Positions 35,810 to 49,644 of a stretch of DNA of 64,000 nt are shown here, piece after piece. The DNA is from Theristus sp. LFF4_11 (Eukaryota; Nematoda; Chromadorea; Monhysterida; Xyalidae), in NCBI GenBank assembly GCA_030248135.1, contig JASANC010005536.1, positions 1 through 64,000 of the forward strand. Reading direction: 5' to 3'. Both the position numbers and the translations under genes were made by a program. The first letter of the stretch is position 1. Every line of letters begins with the position of its first letter. The notes under the pieces were generated by a model, which had not been told where the DNA came from, ran no database searches, and was given only the letters and a program-made list of their open reading frames with translations.

Positions 35810-38800
35810 ATGAGTGGCATCATTGGTATTGCGATTGACAACAGTTTGGAAAAAGAATGCAACGCACTCGGCGGCTTGTTCCAGGCGATTGTGTCCGATT
35901 TGAAGGCACGTTTTTGTGATTTGTGTACTTTTCATCTGTCATGGTCAGACTCAGAGAGCCAGAAAAAGTGGACTGAGCCTAGTTTTTTTTTCAAAATCGC
36001 CAGGATGCAATTCTTCAATTTGCTTCCGTCAGCCGAAAAAGCATGCAAATTGAAAAAAAAACTTGCTGCAATTTTTTAAAATGCTGAAAAAAAGCCAAAT
36101 TCATTCAGAATGCTATTTTGTGCGGTTTTCAAGGTTTCACAACAAAAGTTTTATGATCTCAAGCGCATATTTTTTGAAAAGTTGTGAAAGTTTTGTAACT
36201 TTACAGACAGTTCGAAACCGTGAAGATAAATTCAATAGACATTTAAAAAACCTGATGATCTTTCAAGCACTTTTAAACAGACGGTCCTTCATGGGTTAGT
36301 TAGTGCCTCACAGTTACAAATTATACGATACAACTATAAAGTCAGGTTTAAAATATCCAGAAAATTGGCTGAAGTGTTGACCAAAATCTTCAGTTATATT
36401 ATGCGGCAAAAGTCTAGTTTTTGGAACGTTCTGTGATTCATCACTGGGGAGTACTTCGCTCAGCGAAGAAAAAAATTTGAACGTTATACCTCAAAATACA
36501 GTTTTTGATGAACAAATTTTTATTATTTCTGCATTTGGACCGAAAATTCTGAAATACAATTTGCATCTCTTTGCCAAAAAAATCAGATGCAAAGAGCCAC
36601 AAAAGATCGAAATTGCACCTATTTGGATGTAAAAAACTAGGGCTGGGCATGACAATACAGCCATGAGCCATCCAATTCTTGTGCCAGCTCGACTGATTGT
36701 TTGACGACTCCGTTACGTTATATTTTCTCAAAAAAACTCTTGTTACTGCGTATTTTTTTAGCTTCAACGCAGACAATCTATGAACGCATTTTCCGATTGT
36801 TCTGTCTGAAAACTAGCAGTGAATAACATCTTTTGAAGCGATCATTATAAAAATTTGATTTGAAAAACATTTTGATTTTTTGTTTTCTGCGGCAATATGC
36901 CATGTCCCCGTTACGTTGCGTTTTATTCATATAGTTAAGTTTTCTCGGATCATTTAGAACGTTTATCCGGCCTGGGAAGATTTGGCACAGAAGGCAATCA
37001 AATTGAGCGTGCAGCTGAAGGCCACCATTCAAGCCGTAAATTTGTTCCTTGACGCGCTGCAGAGAGTCGCTGACCAGGCTGCCAACGCCAAAGGTACGCC
37101 GCGTTATTGTAAAATGATCTTTTCACTTTTTATTCATTCTTGATTCTTATTCTATGGAGTTCTTTGTTGTGGTTCTGCTGTGATGTTATGTCGTTCTGCA
37201 AAAATATGCCTTGTCATGTGAGAACTTGTCTCAAACGACTGTGAGAACATCTTCGCTATTGATATTTATTTGTCTTGAAGAAGTGCAAGGATAGATGAAG
37301 TGCTGGTTGTTGTCTGTAGGCAGACACAGAAGGTCGTAGTGCTACGGACATTGCAAAGTAAAGTTTGTTTGAGTTTACAAAGTTTCAAATCCACGTTAAG
37401 TCTTGTGTTAACTTTCGTTGTTTGTTTTTCGTTACGTTGAGAAACTTGTCTCTCTCTCCAATCGTGCTCTACACCAATGCTGTGGTACAATTTCCGTAAC
37501 ATAATTTGCTCAGCTTACCCGCTGCAAACTTCAACCAATCGCTCAGTCGAGTTTTAGTTCAGGTGAACATCTTATTCAGTATTGATAAATGTCTGCATCT
37601 GCAGAGTTTCTACAGCTTTTTTTAAAGTTTTACTGAGCAGGGAAGCTCTTGAAAGCTTAAGGCGGAAACACCATTTAGTTTTTCGCCGACAACGCAACAA
37701 AAAATTAAGATAGCACACACGACACGATTTCTAAATCGCGTGGCCATTTTTTACGTGTCGTGTCCGTGCGTACGCACAAAAAACTAATTGCTAAACGCGC
37801 CTTTAAGAAACCAGTTTGTCGCAAAGTAGAACAGGTAAGTTTTTATAAACTTCACAACTGTTTTGTATACTGGGTGCTGGCTGGGTTCTCTATACCGGGT
37901 TCTCTCATCCTCTAAAAACGTTTCACGCTGAAAAAGAACTACACCCCAAACTTTATTCGGAGCGATTGTGAATAAATGAATGAGCTTACTAGTTTTAAAT
38001 GAGTTATGTCTTTGAAGAGCACTGATGATTCATGTACATGAAGGTGAATTTCAAACACGGCAAATAAAATGCCGTTAGCGGAATAAATGTGCCAGCAGAA
38101 CATACGCGTTTTTTGTGAGGCCAGATCGCACTCTGCATTGATGTAAGAGACTGCTAAATGAAAACACACTGTCGTCTCTGACAGACTTGCAGTGAAACCA
38201 GCTGTGAGCTGGCTCAATTGTGCTCTTACGTGAACCAATGTGCTTCTTCATGTTCGATGCATGAGACATACAGTGCGCGTGCATCTAACACATAACACCG
38301 GACAGCTTTTGTTGTTCTTTTTTGTCGGTTCGGTCGATACTTTGGATCTGTGTGTTTTGCTCTTTTCCTTTGGTGCTCACGTTCGCTGCTTTTGATTCTG
38401 CGTGACGAACAGCAAATTTGAGCTGCACTTGTCATCAGGATTTTCGATTTTGAAAGCTGGTTAAAAACTGTAGTTAAAACTTGGTTTTGCGAGTTATTTG
38501 CTTTTCGGTCACGTTTTCTACATGCAGACATCTTGTGGCAGATTATTCGACAGCGAAATTTGATTTGATTGACAGGGACGGTTGCGATTTTTCTCGCTGA
38601 GTATCGTAAAAACAAACAGCTGCTTTTCATTATTTGTGTGGCAAATAACGTTGATTGTGGGCATCAATGTTTTGTGAACAAGCGTGCTGTGAAAGTGTGT
38701 GTTAACGATTGATGACCAAAGTTAGCTTTTTTAGCTCAGTCGCTTCCTTGGTTGCTGTGCAAGTGGAATGGCAGCTGTTCCGAAGTCTGAACACACACAA

Positions 38801-41800
38801 TTTTACGGTGTCATAAACGTCTTGATTGGTCTGAGGTCTCGTTAACCTACTAAAACTGCTGCCGTCTGTTTTTGATTGATCTGTTTTTTGCGTTCATTGC
38901 TTGTAAAAACGTAAGCAAGTTTTTTTTGTTGAAAACTCGTGATGTGGTCATTTTAGTTCTTTTCAGTGGTTTTGGAAACTTTTAGCAACTCAAATTGAGT
39001 GGATGGTCTTCTACTCGGTGCTGCAATGCAACATTGACAACAATGGGAGAGGTGCATATACTTCAATAACGAGTGTTGTGGACACATGTGCACTGTTAAC
39101 ATCGTTGAAATTTGGGTGAAAAACTGCACAGAGTTGAAAATGCCGATCGATTGACGTTATTGTGCGTGGTTATTGGTTTGGTTTCCTGTTAATGTGCATT
39201 GTGCCAATGATGCAGTTCAACTATTTGCATTGGCAACAAGCAGCAGACAAAAAACGATCATTCCAAGGGCATGCCAGCCATTTCTGGCGTTGCTGCCGTA
39301 TCATAAGTTGCGCACACGTTCACATGTTGATACAGCAGCAGTCATATGAGCACGAGTCACTGAAATGCGTGCATTGGATTGGCGATTGCAGTGCACACGC
39401 GGTTTTTGAGGGGTTTCAACGACAGAAATACGTTTCGCAGTTTATGCACAAAAATTACTTTCGCAGTTTATGCAAGAAAATTGGTTTCGCATTAGTTGTC
39501 TGAATCGGAACAGGCTTATCTGTTGAATTCGACGTTTGGTTTATTCACAACTTCACTTCAATGTCTTAGTCGTACCGACCAACGAATGAAACTGGAAGCT
39601 TTTCTGGTCAAAACCGGTTACTTTGAATTTGAACAGTTTGCGTGTTCTGTGTGAATCTGGGTGTGCAAGTGTTCTGCGACATTTCACTGAAACTGAATTG
39701 CAACCTTGAACATTTTGGCGCTTTTCAATGATGCTGTCGATTATGTTGTGTTGCATTGCACAGGGACAATGCAAAGCGCAATGTATTCTGTGTCCAGCAA
39801 ACAACTCACTGGGCTAGTTGATGATTATGCCCGATAGAGGGGCTTTTATAATGTGAAAATGTCTCCATTTCACACATGTACAGTACGTACTCTTAAATCG
39901 TGCTTGTGCACTAGTAGTGGCCATTATTTGGCAGTAGTGGTGTTATTAGTATTAGTGAAAACAGTGACAGACACCGTGCAAAATGATGCTTGCGTTATTG
40001 CGGGGGGCGTTGCCGGTGCTCGCCTTTGCTTGCATTCACTTCCGATTTCGTATGCTTTTCAGCGTTTTGTGTCTTTGTCCACGGTGCATTCAGTAGCCCG
40101 GGGGAGACGCTGCAAACGTGTGTACACAATTGCACGACGGGACAGCAGCAAAAACGAATCTGCTAAACGTGCGTACGCTGCTCGTATGTGTGTGTGTGTG
40201 TCTGTATCGAATTGCTTGCTTTCTTTAGCGGATTCAGCAGCAAAAAAATGCGACAGTGGCAAGCAACGCACATATGCAGCTGGAATGCAATGAGTAATGA
40301 CACCGTAAATTGCGTTCGCCCGTCGGTGCCCCGCTTTTTTGTTTCTGTATTCGTCTGCGGGGTACGTTCAGTAATAACGTGCAAGTGGCAACATACAACG
40401 AAATAGTGCGCATGCAGCTGTTCTGAACGTGTGTCTGTTCACTGTAGTCAGTGGAGCGTGTAACTGACCAAGGGACCATTACTCATGTGTGCCAAGTGAT
40501 GCGCCACAGCATGTATGGTCAGTTTGCAACAACGCTGCGGCTGGTGCACGCTGTGCCGCCGACGACATGCTGCGGCAAGTCGCATTGTTTTGGGTATCGG
40601 TATTTGCACCAGGTACACCCAACCGACACGTTTTGGATTACATTGTTCTGGTGCTGCAATTGATCACTGGAATTAGCATCGGTACGGGACGGGTTCCTTC
40701 TTGTGCGTGCTGGTGCAATAAATTGCGGAAGCGGTCGGTGAGTATTTTGTTCTATCTGACGAGTGTATATACAACCGTCAGGATGTGAATTAGTTACAAT
40801 TTACACTGTAATAACTAAACTAAGCAGGGGGAGAACACACAGAGCTTTAGACAAAACAAAATTAAATAAATTTAAACAAAATAAAACAATTCTATCGTCT
40901 GTGAAAAACAAGAATGTCATCTTATGTTGGAATTTCTAATGGAAGTCCTCTATGATGTGATGTGCATGCACCAATGCTCATTAGGTTTACATCATGATGT
41001 GCTAAGTGATCGTGGCTAACCGTTAACTTACTCAGTTTGGTCTGGTCTGCTTCCGGTCCACAAGGGATTGTCCCCTGCCCTTCTGCTCATATTGTTTTTT
41101 TGTCCAAAAACTTTAATAACTGTGGTCAGTTCTATAAAAGTGTTTGAAAAGTGAACATTTTTACTCCAGGGTGTTCCAAAAGTTAGTCTTTGAGAAATTC
41201 TGGAAAAATAATCTAGACATCAGCTTCAAAGACAAACAGTTTTACGTGGAAATTAGAAATGTCAATCCAATCAATGGGAAACTTCGGTCAAAGATGAACT
41301 TGTGGTTCAAGTATTCAACCGGAATTTGTCAAGGTCTAAATTTTGGGACACCCTGGAGTAGAACTATTCACTTTTCAAGCACTATTCACTTTTTATAGAA
41401 CTGACCACAGAACGTGACTGGATTTAGGAGATTCGCAGCTGTTGCAAAAGCATGTGATTACTGTTTTCACATAAGATTGCTTTGCTTGTATCGCTTACTT
41501 TTACAACTTCTATCTACTCACATGGATACAATACAAAGTACGTAACAGCATTCGCTGAGTAATTCGCTGAGATTGAAAAACCACGATGCAACTGTGTTGG
41601 CAGTGCGAATTCATATTCGTTTTCAACTTTTTCGAATCTTTCGGTCACTGTATTGCTGAACCGGATGTCCGATTAACTGAGTGACAGACACCATCAGAGA
41701 CAAAACGTTAGCAGCGCATGGCACATGTAACGTTGCAGTTTTCTAAAGACTTATTCAATTCAGCTTGTTCTTAGCTGCTTTTGTTCTCTATTGGTGCGTG

Positions 41801-44800
41801 GCAGAAATGAGTTGGGGAGTCAACAAACCAGCACTCATGCACGTGAATACAACGCAGATTTTGTTGTGGCGTGTACGCCTAGGTGCACTTGTTTAGTAGT
41901 TGCGATGTGTGCGAAAAAAGTTGCACTTTGAAAATGAGAATGAGGGGGGAGGGTATAAAGTTTGTCGCGTGTTGTTGATGATAGCAACGTGAGTGCTCGC
42001 TGTGTGCCGTGCCCTGTGGCGTGCAGCGCATCGTGGGCATTATGAGCATTGTGAAAAATCATCATGACTGCCACCAGCGGGCAACAGCAGCAGCGCTCTA
42101 TTACGCCTGAAAGACGTTCTTCCTAAGAGGCAGCTCATTGCGTAAAATTGCTTGCTTGTCGGATCTATCTTGAGAGGTCGTATGTTGTGTCACGCATTGC
42201 ACGACAATATGCGCCGTACTTGGTACACACGGTTACTCGACAGATGCTTTTCAGACGCGAGCCTAACTGCTTCAGCCAACCCAACCGACTGTGTGTTGCT
42301 GCTGATTTTACCGCAACAGCTTTTTTAGCGCAATATTCCGTCGTGTTTTTATCGCGTGTGCTCGTGCTTTTATGCGCCTGTTTATCGGGCGCGCCAGGCT
42401 GAACTGAACTCCCATGGTGCATTGACTTTTATCGTTCGGCGGTGTGCTGCTCAGTTTTTTGTTACTTTGTTCGTGACGGGTGGAGATAGGGGCAGTATGT
42501 TGCGATAAAAACATTTGCATCTGAGCAAACGAGGGACAAAATGCTGGGATGCACCATGCACATCGACAGCAAAAACAACGATTCGTTGATCTCGGCAGCA
42601 AGCAATTCACGAGCAAGAGAAATTCTAAAGCAACTAACTCTAAAGGTTTCAAATTTGAATTTCAGGTGCCACACGTGACATCGGGACATCGCTTACGAGA
42701 ATTTGTCTGCGAAATCGTTCAATTGAGAATCGCGTGCAAACTCTGTCCACTGCGTTGGTCGACTCATTTGCACAACCGTTGCACGTATGTTTGACGTTGA
42801 ACTGACTTCAAACTGACGCAAGTAGTAATCAATAAGCAAGCATTAAATATTTCAATGACAGAGGCAATGGGCAATACCAGGAATGACCAAGATCATGTAT
42901 TGAGCATGGTAAACTCAAAGCCTCACCTAATTACTGAAATTGTGGTTGGTAGACGAACCCAAGAGCACTTTCAATTGTGAATACTGGTCTGCTTTTGTTG
43001 GTTTTCAGTCGAAATCAGAAGAATGGCGACAGAAAGTTCAGTCGTTCGACAAGGAGCACATGCGTGAATACAAGAAAACGCAGGCTGAGATCAAGAAACG
43101 GGCAAGCGAAGCGTCACGTCTGCGCAAGAGGATTCGCAAGGGTGATGCTGCTGTGGTGGTTGTTGTTGTGCGCTTGGTTGACGGACGCATCGTTACAGGC
43201 GAGACGCGCGTGCAGCCGCTGCTGGACGCGTCCGTGCACGAGGCCAACGAGCGGCTGCTGGTGTTCGTGGAGGCCGAGCGGTGCATGGTGCGACACGCGC
43301 TGCGCGAGCAACGCGCCCAGTACTGCCACTTCGTGCAGTGGCTCACGCCAGTCCTGGTGCGTTGCGTTCTCTGTCTCTGCCGCTGCACAACACTTACGTT
43401 CACAGTCCGTGGTCGTTCTGACTTGTCACTGACCTATTCAAGCTGACAAATCAATTTATCAGTGTATATTTTAAGGAATTTGAACTGAATTTGATGGACG
43501 AGTCGGTGCACATGCGCGAGGTGTTTGAAGTGCTCGTGAAACACGCGCGTGAGCCGAACACGCTGCCGCCTGCCTCGGAGGCGGTCATCCATGACGTAAA
43601 GGTGCGTTCGCTTTCACTCAAACCCTGCTACTGCGACAGGCACCGTATTCCTACTTTGTACACGTATAACATGAAATATAACAATTAGTGTGGTCATGTA
43701 CCACAACAACATTGGCGTCGACTTTTCTGGTGGTTGTCTGCAGATAGATCCATTTTGGATAGCTCATGACGTAGTCAGTCGTTTGTCAGGCTTACAGTGA
43801 CAAAACGTCAGGCGTTTTCCACAGGAACAAAAAATATTGCACAGGCCCAGACGAGGTTCGAACTCGTGGCCTTCGGTTTACAAGACCGACGCTCTGCCGC
43901 TGAGCTACTAGGCCGACCAAAATTCCAGCTGAAAGCGAGCGGTATTGAGAATAATAATAAATGAACTGTACACAATGTATATTGGCTAGTGCAAATCAAG
44001 CAGAATAGCTTATCGCGCATGACAGCACACACAATAATAATGCACAATGTAGAACGTGGTCAAGCCAGGTAAAGCATGGCGCAGTGCTGTGTCTGATGCT
44101 AGGTTGTTTGTGTATGTGTGTGCGTGTGTGTGTGTGGATGGACAGTGCAAAGTGAAAATGTACATGCTCACAGAGAAACGTACGCGAATAACGAAAAGAC
44201 AACAAACGTGTATCGCGTGTTTACATTTTGGAACGAATCTGTCGTTAACTCGGTGGACAGGACAGGTATGCAGAGGCAACTGGACAGACAATTGAAACGC
44301 ATACTCAATCTGGGTGTTCGCGTGGCACGGCAGTGATGTTGCGGAGAGTTTGAATTGAACTGCAGTGCATCGTCATGAAGAGCAGAATAGGGGTGGGCAC
44401 GCACCGCACAGTGCAGTGTTGTCGCAAATATTCACAAAGTAAGCAGTTCAAAAAAGTTGTCATAGCGACTCTGTCGTATTTCACCAATTTTGAATTGATG
44501 CGTCAAGCATAAAATTGGTCATAGCTATCTATGATTGAGTCGATTGAGTGGCAGAAGCAGCAACAGCGACAGCGAGAGTGTTTGCACGTGCAGGGTCTCG
44601 AGCACACGTGGGCACGCCCGCTGCGCTCGCCCGTCTCATCGCCGAGCACTTCGGCCGCCTCCATGGGCAGTCGCCAGTCGTCGTTTTGTTCAATCAACTC
44701 CTCCGACAGTCACGCTGCAAAATACAACGGAAGCGTTGCCGGCAGACATTCGCTCTGCACTCACTCAACCGGCCAAGCACAACAATCGGAACACCAGCAG

Positions 44801-47800
44801 GAGTCACGTGATCTACTGATGCAAATGCAACCCACTACTGCCAACTATCAGAGAGCCGCAAATCGGCCGTCTTCTAGTCAGGTTACTACCCGGATGATCA
44901 GTGATCTCAAATGGTTTTTAGTATTTGTAAAATTAAAACATGGAAAACGAGAAACGAAAACATTCCGATTGTTTCAAGGGTCCGCCGAGTCCAGGGCGAT
45001 TTTCCAGCCAAGACTCTGGTTTCGCGACGTCGCAGGATCCAATCTACGCAGCAATGCAGACCGTGAACAAGGTAAACCGAATGGGTTTCGATGCCACGCG
45101 AGAATGCGTGCTGTGGTAATACAGCCAGGCACTCAGTAGATGCAATTGGAAAGCATCATGTGTGTTTCTGCTTGCAGCACTCCGACGACTCATCCTCCGG
45201 GTCAACTCCAGCCAGTTTTCCATCATCGCTGGGCAGTGCGCGCATCGGGCACGTCGCAACCGACGAGGCGTCCACTCCATCGCCGTCGCCCACGGTCGCC
45301 ACTTGGCCTGAAACGGCGCACACGAACAACGCCGAGAAACCGGTGGGGCTTGCAAACGTTGCCTTGCTCGGGCGGCCACGGCACAGTCGAAGTCGGCCAG
45401 CTGACGGTGTTTGAGTTTGAGCTGATTGGACTGATGCTACGGATGAAAACTTATTTTCACTTTCTGAACTTACACTTCGCTCAAATAGTTTGCGGTTTCT
45501 CCAAACGGACGCACAGCACGGAGCGTCTGAGCATGCAGGCGTGTGCTGTGCTGCGACGGATGTGCATCGTGTTGCAGGCGTCACCGGAGGCGGCTGGCAG
45601 CATGCGTGCACCATGCCTCGTCGGCCGCAAGCAGGCCAGCGCACGTGCACAAGCACACACGATCGGCGCAGCCGGCTGCAACGCACAACGACACGCACGC
45701 CCCTCGCTCGCGCAAATCTTCACTGGCAACAATCAGCCGTTGCAGCCGCTTGCCAGACCGGCCAGTCTGCGAATCGGTGGCAACGGCAGCAAACCACCGT
45801 TGCCGAGTGCTGCCAGCAAGCGCAAGGAGACGCCGTTGTCCGTTAGTGGTGTTCGTGTTCTATGCGGTGCTGTTGTTGCAGCGTTCGAGGACACTGCGTC
45901 ACTGATTTGTTTGCACAGACGCCCACACCGACGCCGCAGTTGAACGTAACAGCAATGATCCCTGATTTCAACGCCGCACAACCGGACCAAGTGGTGCCGC
46001 AGCCCATCTACGCAAACGTGCAGAGCATGCACTCGCAGCAGGTTCGCAGTTGGCAGCATATACCGTATTACCTCTAATAAACCCCCATGGGGGTTTATTT
46101 CTTCAGCGACTTCTTGGGGTGGGGGTTTATTTTTGGGGGGGGGCTTTATTTTGGGGGGGGGGTTTATTTGGAAACCATTTTTAGGGGTGGGCAAAATGGC
46201 AAAAATACCTTCCATGGCAGGAAGGAAGTCGCAGAAACTTCTACTCTACATAGAAATTTCCTTTTACAACAGCCTTTTGTAATGAAATTACCATTAACTC
46301 ATCCATTTGGGGCCTTTGGTAGCACAATTTCATCATTTTCACTGCAACCAGCCACTGAATTCGCTGGGTATGTGTTTCAAACAGAATTCAATAATCCCCC
46401 ATGGGGGATTATTTTGGGGGGGGGATTATTTGGAAACTTGTCGAGGGGGTGGGGGTTTATTTTTGGGGGGGGTTTAATTTTGGGGGGGGGTTTAATAGAG
46501 GTAGTACGGTAGCTGCAGGATCACATTCGCGTGGCGTCCTGTGTAGCAGTTGCACGGTTTTGCTTTCAGTCGTGTGCAAATGCGTCGGACGCCAGCGTCA
46601 GAAGCGCCAGCGCTCAGGGCATGGCAGCACACGTGCAACGGGGTCACTCAATCGGGGACACACCACAGCAGACGCAACGACTCACCGGCAGACGGCAACG
46701 CCCGTTGAGCTTTGTCGGCGACGACGAGGACATGCAGCGGTCGCTCCGTTCACGTTCACGGTCTTTGCAGTCGTCGCTCGCAGCAGCCACCTGTGCATAG
46801 GCAACCTCTATTTTCAGCTTATTGGCGGTGGCAAGCTACGGCGTTGCGAGCGGCTGGTCAGCGGCTCAGATGGCGGCGTCTGCCGTCGGACGGGCACGCT
46901 CATCGTTCGCTGCTGCGACAAACACCGCCGCTGCCACTGCAGCACCCTGTGCCAGTGCGTCTGCCTCTGCGAGCTCAACGTCAACGCTCGTTGCCAATGG
47001 TACGCCACGCACATAACAAACAACCACGCCTGTTTGCTCTATAAATTCAAGCATCAATGCCTAATTTGCTAAACTTTGCAGCTTTTTTAATCAGTTGAGC
47101 AAGTGTAGTTCTTTGATGGACACTTATGATTTTTTTGGCACTGCATTTCAAACGGCTTGATTTGTCGTCCGTAGTGGCTGCTTTCATGTCCACCTTTACC
47201 CCACCGGTTGGCAGTGTTCGCAATGTCTGTTTTGTTTTGGCATTGGTTCATTTGGTGACACTGCTATTTGTTTGCTTTGTTCAATTTATTTTGCGATGTT
47301 CTCGACTGGACAGTAATTGAGCAGACACGGTTGGCGTTCACGGTTACAGGTGACTGCTCTGGTGGGGATCACGCATGCAGCAACACCGACGACGACTTGA
47401 CGCCTCGCGCCCATCGACCGGCATCCTATGCACCAGCCAATCACCAATCACCACCGCACACCAATGTTGCCGATGATGTCAATGAGTGCACGTACGATTC
47501 GTGCTCGGTGAAATCGACCAATTTCGGCTGTTCCCCTGAGTGTGGATGGCGGCAGTCGACGCTGACGACTGCGCCCGTGCAACGTGCCCTGCGCCAGCAG
47601 CAGCCTCAGGGGCACAGCGGCCTGTTCTGCAGTGCCTCCGTTGGCCGTGCCCGCTATCGCTCCGTTTCACCGAAGCCGCGTCAGCACATCGATTTTCAGT
47701 CATCATCCACAGGCACATCGTCATTTGCAGCAAGTCGCCGATCGACATTTGGTAGCTGCGCTGTTTGCTGATGTTTTCGTTGCACAGTTTTTCTTGCAAT

Positions 47801-49261
47801 GGCGGTTATGAATGACACTTTTTCATTCAGCACATTTTGCATGCTGCATTTTTTGTGATCTGCACATTAATTTTATGTTGGAAATGTAATTGCTTCGCCA
47901 TTTGTAAGTACTTGTCTGAAGGAAGACCGTCATCACGTGACCAACGTAATGTTGCGCAGTTACAAAAAGCGCGCAAGTGTAATATTACATCATGTGTGAA
48001 CATCATCATGAGCGTGCTCGCAACATTAGATTACAGTCACGTTTTAAGGGGAATTCATGAGCCAGTATTTGATGACCGCGTAACTATGTTTTAACACAGC
48101 TACGCGTTACTAAATGCTGCTTCATGAATGCCGCTTAACAGTGCGCAGCGTTTATCAGCTTGTGGATATGTGTTTGCAGCTTGTATTGATGTGTTTTGCG
48201 TGTTGTTGCTGCAGCAGGCGACGCGACGACAGCTGGCGGCACGTTGACACGCAGACAGACGCGTCTGCCGCCACCTGCCGTGCCACAACGCCGCAACTCC
48301 AGCATCACGGCCGCCACGCCCACTGCGCCCTCGGTCGAGTTCGTGCGCTCGAACAGTCGATGCAGCACGCCAGGTACACAGACACACTGCGATGCAGGCT
48401 GAACACAGCAGGTGGCCTGTTCAAATTGGATGCAAGCGGTTTCTGGCTACCGTTTCTGATGGCTGTGAATGACTTTTGGTTTTTTGAAACTCATTCTTTG
48501 CAGAAGTTTTGTTCATACGCTGGCCGAAACCTGATTGTCTCTTTATAGTGCTTTTTCTCCAGCAAAAATCTTTCGAAACCGCTGTGCTTATCATGCTGCA
48601 GAGACGTTTTTTATGCTCTATTTGTTGTGGTTGATGAATTTTAACAGTACCAGTACCTGAACCATTGTTGTTTTTTTGGGGGGCTCCCAAAATAAGCTCC
48701 GAATGTTTCTTCACCTGCGTGGCCTGGTGGTAGTGCGTCAGACTACAGTCTGTGCGTTCGGGGGATCGAGCCCCGCCTAGGGGTGTATAGGCCCTTAATG
48801 ACAAAGAAAACTCGATGGGCGCCCTACTCGGCGTTCTGTACGCTTCTCTGGGTTAGCCCTGGCTTAAAACATCGCCTAAAAATCCCAACAACAACAACTT
48901 GAGAGGTTTTTTCAGCTCAACTACTTACTGCTTGTGAAGCGCTGTATGCAAATCTGTAAAACTATAAATTTCAGTGGATGAGGTGCAGTGCGCCAATTAC
49001 TACGAGTCGTATCGGTGCGATGTTGGCCAGGGCTTGAACACGCACACGGAGACAGCGGCGTATGCGTCCCGTGAACTGCTGTTCCATGGAGCACCAGGTG
49101 CACGTGAGCAGCAACAACAAGCGCACACGGACACTGCGCAGCAGGGGCAACGCGAATTCTCACTGGCACACGAGACGTTGATGCTGCAGATACGCAGTGG
49201 TGTGCGTCTGAGACCAAGTGGACTCCAGCAACAGCAACGCACAACACAGCGAAACATCTAG
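35810..49261 (+). CDS. MTSS1: Metastasis suppressor 1 (MTSS1/MIM) homologue, I-BAR and WH2
   Basis: Membrane-bending actin regulator: the I-BAR domain binds acidic membranes and makes protrusions, and the WH2 motif binds G-actin. Exons read: 35810-35905, 36958-37093, about 40452-40600 (weak), 43009-43356, 43476-43601, 44594-44881, 44979-45071, 45178-45342, 45578-45841, 45919-46041, from 46570, then several unresolved Ser/Ala-rich exons, about 48215-48373, and 48975-49261. I-BAR: DNSLEKECNALGGLFQAI, YPAWEDLAQKA, EEWRQKVQSFDKEHMREYKK, NTLPPASEAVIHDVK. The family Ser-rich segment follows (SPVSSPSTSAASMGSRQSS, FSSQDSGFATSQDPIYAAM), then Pro-rich stretches and a C-terminal WH2 (ETLMLQIRSGVRLR). 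Intron 1 needs a GC donor (AAG|GCACGT), because an in-frame TAG precedes exon 2. The gene is over 13 kb, its introns host a tRNA and several transposons, and it appears intact. Confidence 0.92.
41120..41409. mobile_element. Nested palindromic elements in MTSS1 intron
   Basis: The outer inverted repeats are TGTGGTCAGTTCTATAAAA (about 41121) and its complement ending near 41408. Within them lies a second pair, CTCCAGGGTGTTCCAAAA / TTTTGGGACACCCTGGAG (41164-41358), with TA on both sides like a mariner MITE. No coding sequence. I read it as one MITE inserted in another, but a single element with compound ends is possible. Confidence 0.6.
43844..43914 (-). tRNA. tRNA-Thr (anticodon UGU)
   Basis: The 71-base minus-strand sequence folds into a full cloverleaf. 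The acceptor stem GGCCTAG pairs with CTGGGCC (one U-G pair), the D arm is GCTC-AGCGGCA-GAGC, the anticodon stem TCGGT/ACCGA encloses CTTGTAA, and the T arm is ACGAG-TTCGAAC-CTCGT. No CCA is encoded, as expected in a eukaryote. Internal A and B boxes are intact and there is no intron. It lies antisense in the MTSS1 intron 43602-44593. Confidence 0.93.
46063..46509 (+). mobile_element. TA-flanked MITE, copy 2, in MTSS1 intron
   Basis: Same family as 1983-2431: CCGTATTACCTCTAATAAAC at the left, the complement at the right, TA on both sides. It lies between the exon ending 46041 and the next acceptor near 46569, so it takes up most of that intron and its right edge is only about 60 bp from the acceptor. 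Confidence 0.82.
48716..48900 (+). mobile_element. tRNA-derived SINE
   Basis: The first 75 bases look like a tRNA: GGCCTGGTGGTAGTGCGTCAG as an A-box region, a CAGAC/GTCTG stem, and the B-box-like GGGATCGAGCC near 48761-48772. A unique body of about 100 bp follows, then the simple tail CAACAACAACAAC. It lies in the last MTSS1 intron in the gene's orientation. Only one copy is seen in this window. Confidence 0.7.
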
Positions 49262-49644
49262 ACATCATCCGCATCTGCACTCCGTTTTTTTTTCGTTTTT
49301 TTTGTCGTCGCCAATTTATTTGCTTCCTTAAAAGTTTGTCGTTGCTCTGATGCACACTTGAGACTGAAAAAAATAGTTTATCTGAGCACTCGTGTTTTTC
49401 ACTGAACATCTTGCACAGGTGAGATTTTCATTAGTATGATATGATTATACAGAACAGAACTACATGTATGGTTTTCTTACTTATGTACCACCTATCTCGT
49501 CTCTTTGAGTTTTTTTGCCACAGTCTATTAGTCACCTTTTGCCTAACACAATACAACAAACTAAACGCAGCAATTGTTTGATAAACAAAAATTTATTCAG
49601 CTTTTTAAAAAAAAAATTTCTTGACCGCAAATGGCATAATCATG

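Noticed and set aside
38226..38630. 134-codon minus-strand frame in MTSS1 intron
   Set aside because: Basic random-looking composition, no splice partners and no family resemblance; it lies in a large intron.
45140..45943. 267-codon frame overlapping MTSS1 exons
   Set aside because: It runs through two MTSS1 exons and the intron between them in the wrong frame. The exon frames with matching phases explain the region better.
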